Shown in pieces: positions 17,320 through 25,649 of a stretch of DNA of 51,407 nucleotides. The notes under the pieces are model-generated. The model was not told the origin of the DNA, made no database searches, and worked only from the letters and a program-made list of their open reading frames with translations. This stretch comes from an uncultured SAR86 cluster bacterium. Lineage in GTDB: Bacteria; Pseudomonadota; Gammaproteobacteria; Magnimaribacterales; AG-339-G14. The DNA is taken from contig CACIUX010000007.1 of NCBI GenBank assembly GCA_902589965.1, positions 1 through 51,407 on the forward strand. The letters run 5' to 3'. Position 1 is the stretch's first letter, and each line of letters starts with the position of its first letter. The translations under genes were made by a program, and so were the position numbers.

Positions 17320-18327
17320 GTGTCTTCTCAGGCTAAAGGACTTCTCTGTCAATATTTATCCGAGGATATGTCTGGCATAAATTTAGGAACTTTAGACCTA
17401 CCAGAAATCGAAAAAGATTTAGTAAAAATAAAAATATCACACGCTTCATTAAATTTTCCAGATTGGTTGATGTCCCAAGGAAAATATCAAAGAAAACCAG
17501 AACTACCATTTTTCTTAGGTATGGAAGGCTCTGGAATTATTGAATCAATTGGTTCGGATGCAAAAGAGTTACAAATTGGTGATGAAGTAATGTTTGGCGG
17601 TTGGGGACATGGGGCAATGGCCAACTATATTGTTTTACCTGCATCCAAAATAACAAAGAAACCTAGTGCTTTAAACATGGCAGAAGCAGCTGCTTTCGCA
17701 ACTGCTTACACTACTGCATATGTATCATTGATTAGGAGAGGGGAGATGAAACCCGATGATGTAGTTCTCATTCATGGTTCATCAGGTGGAGTTGGTATGG
17801 CTGCTGTTCAACTTGCAAAAATGTTTGGCAATAGGGTGATTGCAACAGGAACATCTGATGAGAAACTCCAAATTGTTAAATCATGGGGGGCAGATCATGT
17901 CTTGAATACTTTTAAAGATGGCATTACTGCTTTTCGAGAAGAAGTTAAAGATCTAACTGATGGTAAAGGAGCTGATGTTATCTATGATCCAGTAGGAGGA
18001 GATGTTTTTGATGAGTCCATTCGTTGTATAAATTGGAATGGAAGATTATTAATTGTTGGTTTCACAAGCGGGAGATTGCCTAGCCTGCCAGTAAATATAG
18101 CCCTTATAAAAGGTTTTTCGGTAATTGGCGTCAGAGCTGGTGAATACGGTATTCGAGATCCTGAAAAGGGAGCAGAAACGAAAAAAATTATCCATGAACT
18201 TGCGGAGACAGGAAATTTAAAGCCACATATATGTAGAGAATTTAATCTAACTGATGCAAAAGATGCCTTGGTATATTTATCTGAAAGAAAATTAGTTGGA
18301 AAAGTGGTTATCAAAAATAATTTATGA
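17320..18327 (+). CDS. NAD(P)H:quinone oxidoreductase-like protein (zinc-independent MDR)
   Basis: 335 residues, medium-chain dehydrogenase/reductase fold. The catalytic half contains GMEGSGIIE and lacks the Cys/His zinc ligands of alcohol dehydrogenases. The Rossmann half has VLIHGSSGGVGMAAVQLAK followed by GADHVLNT. Such enzymes use NADPH to reduce quinones or enones/enoyl-CoAs. Translation starts at GTG, two bases after the membrane protein gene. The end overlaps the MFS gene by four bases (ATGA). Confidence 0.85.
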   Translation: MSSQAKGLLCQYLSEDMSGINLGTLDLPEIEKDLVKIKISHASLNFPDWLMSQGKYQRKPELPFFLGMEGSGIIESIGSDAKELQIGDEVMFGGWGHGAMANYIVLPASKITKKPSALNMAEAAAFATAYTTAYVSLIRRGEMKPDDVVLIHGSSGGVGMAAVQLAKMFGNRVIATGTSDEKLQIVKSWGADHVLNTFKDGITAFREEVKDLTDGKGADVIYDPVGGDVFDESIRCINWNGRLLIVGFTSGRLPSLPVNIALIKGFSVIGVRAGEYGIRDPEKGAETKKIIHELAETGNLKPHICREFNLTDAKDALVYLSERKLVGKVVIKNNL

Positions 18328-19607
18328 ATTACCTTTCATCTAAGCTGTATGAGAAAAAATCATACGGTTACTTTGTCCTAGGAGTTTTAACTACCGTTTA
18401 TAGTTTTAACTTCATCGACAGACAGCTTCTAGTAATTCTCCAAGAATCTATCAAGGCAGAAATGGGTTTATCTGATACTCAGCTAGGACTTTTGTCTGGT
18501 TTCTCTTTTGCAATATTTTATGTTTCCTTTGGTATCCCGTTAGCAAAATTAGCTGATACTTGGATAAGGAGAGATGTCATAGCCATTTCTTTAACTGTTT
18601 GGAGTTCGATGACTGCTGTTAGTGGATTTGCTCAAAATTTTATACATCTATTGCTAGCAAGAATTGGTGTTGCTATTGGAGAAGCTGGTGGCAGCCCTCC
18701 AGCACATGCTATGGTCTCTGATATTTTTAATCAGGAGCAAAGAGCTACAGCTTTAGCGATTTATTCAACCGGCATTAACATTGGAATATTATTTGGTTTT
18801 CTATTAGGTGGCTGGATAAATGAATTTTATGGATGGCGAACAGCATTCCTTGTTGTTGGACTTCCCGGGATAGCTCTAGCTATTTTCTTGAAATTAGCTG
18901 TAGCTGAGCCCAATAGAGGAATGGCTGAAGAAAAAGTTGACGATGGAAGTGCTCCAAAGCTTAAAGAGACTCTAAAGCATCTGTGGTCAAGAAAATCATT
19001 CAGACACTTATCTATAGCGTGCGGGATTCATGCTTTTGTTTCCTATGGGGCAGGTAATTTCCTTCCCTCATTATTTTTAAGATTGCATGATATTGAGACA
19101 GGAGAGTTGGGAACTTGGTTAGCATTAAGCTCGGTTGCAGGTGGAGTTGGAACCTTCATGGGAGGATATCTTTCCGATAAATTAGGCAAGCAAGATCCTA
19201 GATGGTATCAATGGGTACCTGCTATAACTACACTTATCTATCTTCCCTTTACTTTATTTATATATTTAACAGACCAAACTTATTTAGCTTTGATGACCAC
19301 TTTCATCACAGGTATGTTATTTAATGCTTATTTGGCACCAAATTTAGCAATAACTCACTCATTGGTTGGATTAAGAATGAGGGCAATGTCCTCCGCGATA
19401 TTATTCTTTATTCTTAATTTCATTGGTTTAGGATTTGGTCCTATGGTTATTGGATTTGTTAGCGATATGATTAATCCAACTTACGGAATAGAGTCGATAC
19501 GTTATGCATTACTTATAGTTATTCCCATTTCAACATTATGGTCTGCCACTCATTATTTTATAGCTGCAAAGCATATTAGGAGCGATCTAGAATTAGCACC
19601 AAAATAA
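18324..19607 (+). CDS. MFS transporter (Spinster-like)
   Basis: 427 residues with about twelve helices. The first loop motif is FIDRQLLVILQESIKAEMG, a typical start for this MFS branch, followed by LSDTQLGLLSGFSFAIFY. Helix 4-5 contains RIGVAIGEAGGSPPAHAM. Proteins of this type in marine proteobacteria are usually annotated as Spinster-type transporters, with unknown organic-acid or lipid-like substrates. It is coupled to the oxidoreductase upstream and ends one base before the PPIase gene. Confidence 0.85.
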   Translation: MNYLSSKLYEKKSYGYFVLGVLTTVYSFNFIDRQLLVILQESIKAEMGLSDTQLGLLSGFSFAIFYVSFGIPLAKLADTWIRRDVIAISLTVWSSMTAVSGFAQNFIHLLLARIGVAIGEAGGSPPAHAMVSDIFNQEQRATALAIYSTGINIGILFGFLLGGWINEFYGWRTAFLVVGLPGIALAIFLKLAVAEPNRGMAEEKVDDGSAPKLKETLKHLWSRKSFRHLSIACGIHAFVSYGAGNFLPSLFLRLHDIETGELGTWLALSSVAGGVGTFMGGYLSDKLGKQDPRWYQWVPAITTLIYLPFTLFIYLTDQTYLALMTTFITGMLFNAYLAPNLAITHSLVGLRMRAMSSAILFFILNFIGLGFGPMVIGFVSDMINPTYGIESIRYALLIVIPISTLWSATHYFIAAKHIRSDLELAPK

Positions 19608-19608
19608 A

Positions 19609-20394
19609 ATGCCAAAAAAAATATTAATATTCTTATCGATTGCTCTTTTTTTGTATCTATTTGATTGGTTTTTAAATAGGGATGACGAAAATATGATTAA
19701 CGTTAGCGATAAAGACATAGATTTTTTGGTATCGACTTGGAACGATCAAATGCAAAGACCTCCGAATGAAGAAGAACTTAAGACCATCATAGAAAACTTT
19801 ATACAAAACGAAGTTTTATATCGAGAAGCTTTGAAGCTGAATTTAGATAGCGGAGATATCATTGTTAAAAGAAGACTAGTTCAAAAATTAGGTTTTTTAA
19901 AACAAGAAGAAGGAGTAAAAATTCCAAACGATAAGGAGTTAAAAGAATATTTTAATGAAAATAAAGTTGAGTTTAGGATTCCTAAGAGATTAAGTTTTAA
20001 TCATATCTTTTTCTCAAAAGAATCTCGCTCATTAGAGGAAGTGAGACAATATCTAGTAAATAAAAGTATAAAGAGTGATCCATTTTTATTAGGAAGAAAT
20101 TTTTCTGATAAAACAATAAGACAAATACAGAGAGATTTTGGAGATAAATTTGCTGCTTCATTAGATCAATTAACAACTCTTAAAAACGATTTAATAATTG
20201 AATCTATTTATGGTTGGCACATAGTAAATGTATCTAACATTGAAAATTCATATCTACCTGAATTTTATTCCATCAGAGACAAACTTTTAGATACCTACTT
20301 ATTAGTAAAAAAGGATGAAGTCTTAAAAAAGTATACAGAGGAATTAATAAAGTCCTACGACGTATCGTTAAGTAAAAAATACAGTTTTGAGTAA
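19609..20394 (+). CDS. Periplasmic peptidyl-prolyl cis-trans isomerase, parvulin type
   Basis: 261 residues. A single N-terminal hydrophobic segment (about 4-20) anchors or exports the protein. The SurA-N-like helical part (30-100) has FIQNEVLYREALKLNLD. The parvulin-like part (about 105-215) has RLSFNHIFFSKES, and GWHIVNV as the closing strand. The parvulin core is short and partly degenerate, so activity is uncertain. It overlaps the HupE-like gene by eight bases. Confidence 0.78.
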   Translation: MPKKILIFLSIALFLYLFDWFLNRDDENMINVSDKDIDFLVSTWNDQMQRPPNEEELKTIIENFIQNEVLYREALKLNLDSGDIIVKRRLVQKLGFLKQEEGVKIPNDKELKEYFNENKVEFRIPKRLSFNHIFFSKESRSLEEVRQYLVNKSIKSDPFLLGRNFSDKTIRQIQRDFGDKFAASLDQLTTLKNDLIIESIYGWHIVNVSNIENSYLPEFYSIRDKLLDTYLLVKKDEVLKKYTEELIKSYDVSLSKKYSFE

Positions 20395-21343
20395 ATTAGT
20401 TCTTTATTTTTTTTTATTAGTTGTTGCGAGCTTTGAGGTTAGTTCTCATGAATTTACACCCGCACAACTTGAAATTACCCAAATTTCAGAATCTGACTAT
20501 CTAGTTAACTGGAAATTTCCCTTATATCAATCTACTAAATCAAGGATAAATTTTCCTGAATTTTGCTCGTCTGAAGATGATTTATTTCCGAAAAGAAGTG
20601 GAAAATACCTATTAGAAATAATTGAATTAAATTGTACACAATCGCTTAAAGGATCCACTTTAAATGTCACCAATATGTCATTTATGACTGATGTGATGGT
20701 AACAATTAGATTTATTAACGATGAAGTCTTTCAAGACTATATTACTTCAGAAAATACAGATTTAGTCGTACCGAACGAAGTTGAATACTCTAACTTTTCA
20801 TATTTATTTATGGGGTTTGAACATCTGCTGGGAGGGTATGATCATATCTTATTTGTTTTTGGCTTAGTTTTTCTAATTAGCGGTTGGTTTAATTTAATAA
20901 AAACAATTACATCCTTTACGATTGCTCATAGCATTACATTGGCGTTGTCATCCTTGGGTGTAGTTAAATTACCTCAAACTGCAACCGAAGCAGTGATTGC
21001 TTTAACAATAATATATTTAGCCTACGAAATTTTAGATAAAAAAGATTTAAGAAAAATTCCTTGGCATATTCCTTTTGGATTCGGTTTGATTCATGGATTT
21101 GGATTTGCAGGAGCTTTAATGGAAATAGGATTTTCAGGGCAAAGTTTATTTCAAACTTTATTGCTGTTTAATGTAGGCATTGAATTAGCCCAGCTGAGTT
21201 TGTTACCAATAATTTTCTTTTTAATTTTTCTCTTTACAAAAGTTAATTTAAAAAATGAATTTAAAACAATATCTGCTTTTGCCATAGGAGGCATAAGTTG
21301 TTATTGGTTTATTGAAAGAACTATAAATTTATTTATTGTATAA
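20387..21343 (+). CDS. HupE/UreJ family membrane protein
   Basis: 318 residues. The first 19 residues look like a signal peptide ending near VSSHEF. An extracytoplasmic domain follows to about 140, then six helices. The helices carry the HupE_2 signature FEHLLGGYDHILFVFG, TSFTIAHSITLAL and PFGFGLIHGFGFAG, rich in His and Asp that could bind a metal. Related proteins are proposed nickel or cobalt permeases. No urease or hydrogenase genes are visible. Translation starts at TTG inside the end of the PPIase gene. Confidence 0.82.
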   Translation: MSKLVLYFFLLVVASFEVSSHEFTPAQLEITQISESDYLVNWKFPLYQSTKSRINFPEFCSSEDDLFPKRSGKYLLEIIELNCTQSLKGSTLNVTNMSFMTDVMVTIRFINDEVFQDYITSENTDLVVPNEVEYSNFSYLFMGFEHLLGGYDHILFVFGLVFLISGWFNLIKTITSFTIAHSITLALSSLGVVKLPQTATEAVIALTIIYLAYEILDKKDLRKIPWHIPFGFGLIHGFGFAGALMEIGFSGQSLFQTLLLFNVGIELAQLSLLPIIFFLIFLFTKVNLKNEFKTISAFAIGGISCYWFIERTINLFIV

Positions 21344-21372
21344 AAAAGGAGATTCAAAAATCTCCTTTTTTT
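21344..21372. terminator. Bidirectional rho-independent terminator
   Basis: The stem GGAGAT (21348-21353) pairs with ATCTCC (21360-21365) around TCAAAA. It is flanked by an A-run on the left and seven T on the right. The structure serves the HupE-like gene on the plus strand. Because of the A-run it can also end the lipoprotein transcript coming from the minus strand. Confidence 0.9.
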
Positions 21373-21384
21373 AAACACTTTTAT

Positions 21385-21999
21385 TTAGTTTAATGGATTA
21401 GAATCTGGCTGAAACTCATAGTAACCGTCAACTGGTATCATTAAGTGAGCATAAGGAGTTCCTTTAAACATTTGGTAAGGTGCTCCTGTTGTGAAATCTG
21501 TAGGGAAATTTTCTATAGTTTTTGTGTTTTTCGGCATCAACATTAAGTGAGGCCCTGACTCGATAAAGTGTCCCATCATTTTAGCTTTATCGTGATCACC
21601 TCCATAGAAGCTTGAATTCATATTATCTTCTCCCATATCACCATTTAGCATCCAAATATAGGCATCTCTTTCCATATTAGGTTTACCGCCAGTCATATAA
21701 GCTTCAGCCCATTTGAAGCCTTCTTCATCGGCACAAAGGGTATTTCCGTGTTGAGGAGTTTCAAATCCGCCTTCAGGCATTTCTAATGTAGCGGTGCAGG
21801 TCCATCCATTAGATCCTTCTCGAATCACTTTACCGTCTCCTCCAACAATTGTTGCAAATTCCCCTATAAAATCAGGTGCGGCCTTACTGTAAGCCCAAAT
21901 TTGCCACTCATCAGAATCATGAGACACGTTAGGCTCATCAGATGTTGAACTTGAACAAGAAATAAGAACTATAAAAAGTATGCTTAATAAATATTTCAT
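21385..21999 (-). CDS. Putative lipoprotein, paralogue A, unknown function
   Basis: 204 residues. The signal peptide ends in LISC with Cys15 as the lipidation site (lipobox). The mature part shares with the next gene: EWQIWAYSKAAPDFIG, the GGDGK/REGSNGWTC block, MERDAYIWMLNGD, FIESGPHLM, DFTTGAPY and AHLMIPV. The function is unknown. Only two cysteines apart from the lipidated one are visible (in WTC and LCAD), and they could form a disulfide. Its ATG lies 15 bases after the stop of paralogue B, so both are read from one transcript starting upstream of B. Confidence 0.8.
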   Translation of the reverse strand: MKYLLSILFIVLISCSSSTSDEPNVSHDSDEWQIWAYSKAAPDFIGEFATIVGGDGKVIREGSNGWTCTATLEMPEGGFETPQHGNTLCADEEGFKWAEAYMTGGKPNMERDAYIWMLNGDMGEDNMNSSFYGGDHDKAKMMGHFIESGPHLMLMPKNTKTIENFPTDFTTGAPYQMFKGTPYAHLMIPVDGYYEFQPDSNPLN

Positions 22000-22014
22000 A
22001 ATTACTCCGTTAAT

Positions 22015-22626
22015 TTAGTTTGAAGGAGACGATTCAGGCTGATACTTATAGTAATCTCCTACAGGTACCATTAAATGAGCCCATTTTGAATCAGGAAACA
22101 TAACGTAAGGTTCTCCTCGAGTAAAATCAGAAGTGAAGTTCTTTAAAGTATCAGGATCCTTTGGTACAACCATAAAGTGTGGACCAGATTCAATAAATTG
22201 TCCTGGTGTAGAATCACTTTTCGAAAGCACTCCTGGAACCAAATTATCTTCACCAACGTCTCCGTGTAGCATCCACATATAGCCATCTCTATCCATAATA
22301 GGGTCAACGTTATTCATAAAGGCTGCCATCCATTTCATTGCCTCAGTATCAGAACAGGTAGGCATCGCTTGATGCGGATCATCCCAACCAACTGAAGGAA
22401 AAGGCCTTGGATTTCCTGGCATACAAGTCCAACCGTTTGATCCTTCTCTTAAAATAGAACCATCACCACCAATGATCGTTGCATAGTCTCCAATATAACT
22501 TGGAGCAGCAGTGGAATAAGCCCAAATTTGCCATTCTGCAGAATTATGTGGAGCATTAGGCTCATCACTTACAGACTTAGAACAAGAGAGCACAAAAACG
22601 AAAAACATTAACGCTAAATATTTCAT
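22015..22626 (-). CDS. Putative lipoprotein, paralogue B, unknown function
   Basis: 203 residues. The signal peptide ends in LSCS, so Cys15 would be lipidated. It is a full-length paralogue of the downstream gene, with the same blocks: EWQIWAYSTAAPSYIG, GGDGSILREGSNGWTC, MDRDGYMWMLHGD, FIESGPHFM, DFTRGEPY and AHLMVPV. The family occurs as conserved hypotheticals in marine bacteria as far as I recall, without a known role. An AAGGAGAAT ribosome site precedes the start. This is the promoter-proximal gene of the pair. Confidence 0.8.
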   Translation of the reverse strand: MKYLALMFFVFVLSCSKSVSDEPNAPHNSAEWQIWAYSTAAPSYIGDYATIIGGDGSILREGSNGWTCMPGNPRPFPSVGWDDPHQAMPTCSDTEAMKWMAAFMNNVDPIMDRDGYMWMLHGDVGEDNLVPGVLSKSDSTPGQFIESGPHFMVVPKDPDTLKNFTSDFTRGEPYVMFPDSKWAHLMVPVGDYYKYQPESSPSN

Positions 22627-22722
22627 AATTCTCCTTTTGTTTCATATTTAAACCTTTTTTTTTAGTATTGAGAAGTTCAATTATAGTTTTTACAGAAAGT
22701 GTATAATCAAATTTCACACAAT

Positions 22723-22797
<75 letters not shown>

Positions 22798-22806
22798 CGA
22801 ATTGAT

Positions 22807-23943
22807 ATGAATATTCAAAATAAAATAAAAGAAAAAATAGATCAAGAGAACATTCCTTTTGCATCCTTTGCGGTTACTAATGAACACGAAACAGTGTTTC
22901 TAGAGCACTATGGCAACCAACTAGAAGGAAAAGATAAACCACCTTCGAACAGTACTCTTTATAGAATTGCTTCGATGACAAAGCCTATTGTTACTTTTGC
23001 AGCACTAAAGTGTGTTGAACTAGGACTGATTGATTTAGATAAACCTGTTCATAATTTTCATTCAGATCTAAAAGATTTAAAGGTAGGAAAACTTCAAGAT
23101 GGAAAAGTAATTTATGAAAGAGCCAATAAGGACATCACACTTCATCATTTGCTAGCGCATACTTCAGGTTTTGCATATGATTTTCATGATCCTTTGCTTG
23201 CCCACCTCATCTTAGAAGAAAAGATTGCTCCTCTCACAGATAAAGAAGGAAAATTTATAAATGTTCCGCTTTCATACCATCCTGATTCTAGATGGGAATA
23301 TGGTGTCGGTCTTGATTGGGTTGGAGTCATTTTAGAAAAATTATTGAATAAAAATTTAGAAGAGATTTGCAGGGAATTTGTTTTCGATCCTCTCGGGATG
23401 AACGATACCTCCTTCGATCCAGACTTTTTAGGAAAGGATAGATTGGCAGAGATGCACCTTATGGATAATGAAAATTTTATTCATTCAACTGGTCTTTTTG
23501 ATGACTCTGTTCAGTCATTTTTCAGCGGTGGCGGTGGGATCCTTTCTAATCCATCAGATTATTGTAAATTTATGAGAATTTTCCTTTCAGATACAAATCC
23601 ACTTTTATCTGATTCACTTACCTCTCTCATGACCACCAATCAAATCGGCGATTTAAATTATTCTTATCAACCTACGTTTAATCCTGTTTTGATTCATGGA
23701 AACGAATGGTTTCCGGAAATAAAGAAAAAATGGGGATACGGCTTTTTGATCAACGAAGAGGATATACCTGAGAGAAGAAAAAAAGGATCTTTATCATGGT
23801 CAGGTATTTTCAATACTTATTTCTGGATTGATCCACAATCAAAAATAGCAGGTACTGTAATGATGCAATTATCACCGCATTATGACGAAAAGTGCAAAGG
23901 TTTGCTTGAAGTAATGGAAAAAGCTGTTTACGAAGAGATGTAA
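22807..23943 (+). CDS. Serine hydrolase, beta-lactamase class C/EstB family
   Basis: 378 residues from the ATG at 22807. An upstream in-frame ATG at 22768 lies inside tRNA-Gly and is rejected. The catalytic SxxK is SMTK in IASMTKPIV (about residue 57-60), and the tyrosine motif is WEYGVGLDW. The C-terminal part has WGYGFLINEE and the closing GSLSWSGIFNTYFWIDP. No signal peptide is seen, so it is probably cytoplasmic. Such proteins are esterases, transesterases or peptidases more often than true beta-lactamases. Confidence 0.87.
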   Translation: MNIQNKIKEKIDQENIPFASFAVTNEHETVFLEHYGNQLEGKDKPPSNSTLYRIASMTKPIVTFAALKCVELGLIDLDKPVHNFHSDLKDLKVGKLQDGKVIYERANKDITLHHLLAHTSGFAYDFHDPLLAHLILEEKIAPLTDKEGKFINVPLSYHPDSRWEYGVGLDWVGVILEKLLNKNLEEICREFVFDPLGMNDTSFDPDFLGKDRLAEMHLMDNENFIHSTGLFDDSVQSFFSGGGGILSNPSDYCKFMRIFLSDTNPLLSDSLTSLMTTNQIGDLNYSYQPTFNPVLIHGNEWFPEIKKKWGYGFLINEEDIPERRKKGSLSWSGIFNTYFWIDPQSKIAGTVMMQLSPHYDEKCKGLLEVMEKAVYEEM

Positions 23944-24600
23944 TTATTCTTTGAATAACTGATCAGCAACATAAGGGTTAGTTTTCTTTTCTTGACCAAA
24001 TGTAGATAAAGGACCATGCCCTGGTACAAAGGTAGTATCGTCATCTAATTTCCAAAGTTTATTTCTAATGGAGTCTATAAGACTCTGAGTATTGCCTCTT
24101 GGTAGATCAGTACGTCCTATAGAACCTTGAAACAATACATCACCGACGATTGCAATTTTTGCATCAGCTTGGTGAAATACAACGTGGCCAGGAGTATGAC
24201 CTGGACAGTGATATACATCAAAAGAAATTCCATCTAATTCAATTTTGTCCCCATCATCTAACCACCTATCGGGAAGGAAATTTTTTGTTCCAGGTACACC
24301 ATACATTCTGCCTTGATCTTCTAAACCCATAATTAAGAATTCATCATCAGGATGAGGGCCTTCAATTTTTACATCGTGTTCTTGAGATAAATTAAAAGCA
24401 CCCCCAGCATGATCTAAATGCCCATGAGTAAGAAAGATTTTTACTAGTTTTAAATTATTCTTTGATAAAAATTCATTGATTTTATCCAGATCACCACCGG
24501 GATCTGTGACTGCTGCATTTTTAGTATTTTCATTCCAAATAACACAACTGTTTTGCATCAGTGGAGTGACAGGGATAATTGCTACTTTTAGGTTTTCCAT
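23944..24600 (-). CDS. MBL-fold metallo-hydrolase (glyoxalase II-like, YcbL type)
   Basis: 218 residues. The metal motif HGHLDH is in THGHLDHAGG (about residue 58-67). Further ligands are in HCPGHTPGH, GDVLFQGSIGRTD and PGHGP. Length and motif spacing fit short glyoxalase-II-like hydrolases such as YcbL, which cleave S-lactoylglutathione or related thioesters. The gene directly abuts the end of the serine hydrolase gene. Its start faces an epoxide-hydrolase-like gene across 15 bases. Confidence 0.9.
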   Translation of the reverse strand: MENLKVAIIPVTPLMQNSCVIWNENTKNAAVTDPGGDLDKINEFLSKNNLKLVKIFLTHGHLDHAGGAFNLSQEHDVKIEGPHPDDEFLIMGLEDQGRMYGVPGTKNFLPDRWLDDGDKIELDGISFDVYHCPGHTPGHVVFHQADAKIAIVGDVLFQGSIGRTDLPRGNTQSLIDSIRNKLWKLDDDTTFVPGHGPLSTFGQEKKTNPYVADQLFKE

Positions 24601-24615
24601 GATCTAATTATACAT

Positions 24616-25647
24616 ATGGAATATAAACATCTTAATGGAAATGGATTAAAAATTGGTGCAGCAATTGAGGGTGAGGGTCCTTTAATTGTTTTGGTTCACG
24701 GATGGCCTGAAAGTTGGTATAGCTGGAGACATCAAATACCTTTTCTAGCATCGCTAGGTTATAAAGTTGCCGCAATCGATGTCAGAGGATATGGCCAATC
24801 TGATAAGCCTTATGAAATTGCTGAATATTCGATGAAAAATTTAACTTCGGATGTTATTTCAGTAATTGAAGATCTTGGATACTCTAATGCAATACTATTC
24901 GGTCATGACTGGGGTGCGCCTATAGTCTGGAATACTGCGGCTCTTTTCCCAGAAAAAATTTCTGGTGTTGGCGCATTATCAGTTCCTTACACAGGTAGAG
25001 GACCAATGTCTTCCATAGATTTATGGAAAATGCTGTATAAAGGAAAATTCTTCTATCAACTATATTTTCAAGAAGAAGGCGTTGCCGAGGAAGAATTTGA
25101 AAAGGATTTAAAAAATGCTTTAGAGCTTACATATTTTTCAAGCGACGGAAGAGGAATGTCTTTTTTAGCTGAAAATGCTGATAATCTTAAATATCAAAAA
25201 AATGTTAATTCAAAATTTTTGGATTGTCTGCCTGTATTTGACGATTATCCAGATTGGATAAACAAAGAAGAATTAATGTTCTTTGTAAAAGAATTTGAAA
25301 ACTCTGGAATGAGAGGCCCTCTCAATAGATATCGTGCTCAAACTATTGATTATGAAGAATTAGTTGAGTTAGAAACTGCAAAAATATCTCAACCTTCTTG
25401 TTTTATTTCTGGAACTTTAGATCCTGTTGCATTTTTCTTAAAAAATTCAATTCAAGATGGGGCAGGAAAAGGGGCATTTCATGGTCCAACAGCTGAATCA
25501 ATGACCAAAGAAATGCTAGAGAAGAGAAGTGATTTATATGAAGATCTACGAATCGTTAAATTTATCGATGGTGTGGGGCATTGGACGCAACAAGAAGCAC
25601 CTGACACAGTCAATGAAAACTTCGAAAAGTTCTTGAAGAGTTTATAA
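24616..25647 (+). CDS. Alpha/beta hydrolase, epoxide hydrolase type
   Basis: 343 residues. The oxyanion motif is HGWPESWYSW (about residue 29-38), the nucleophile elbow is GHDWGAPIVW with Asp near 98, and the C-terminal catalytic His is in GVGHWTQQEAP. HGWPE together with an aspartate nucleophile followed by W is the usual signature of soluble epoxide hydrolases. Such enzymes open epoxides made for example by P450s. It is convergent with the metalloprotease gene, with 2 bases between. Confidence 0.88.
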   Translation: MEYKHLNGNGLKIGAAIEGEGPLIVLVHGWPESWYSWRHQIPFLASLGYKVAAIDVRGYGQSDKPYEIAEYSMKNLTSDVISVIEDLGYSNAILFGHDWGAPIVWNTAALFPEKISGVGALSVPYTGRGPMSSIDLWKMLYKGKFFYQLYFQEEGVAEEEFEKDLKNALELTYFSSDGRGMSFLAENADNLKYQKNVNSKFLDCLPVFDDYPDWINKEELMFFVKEFENSGMRGPLNRYRAQTIDYEELVELETAKISQPSCFISGTLDPVAFFLKNSIQDGAGKGAFHGPTAESMTKEMLEKRSDLYEDLRIVKFIDGVGHWTQQEAPDTVNENFEKFLKSL

Positions 25648-25649
25648 GT

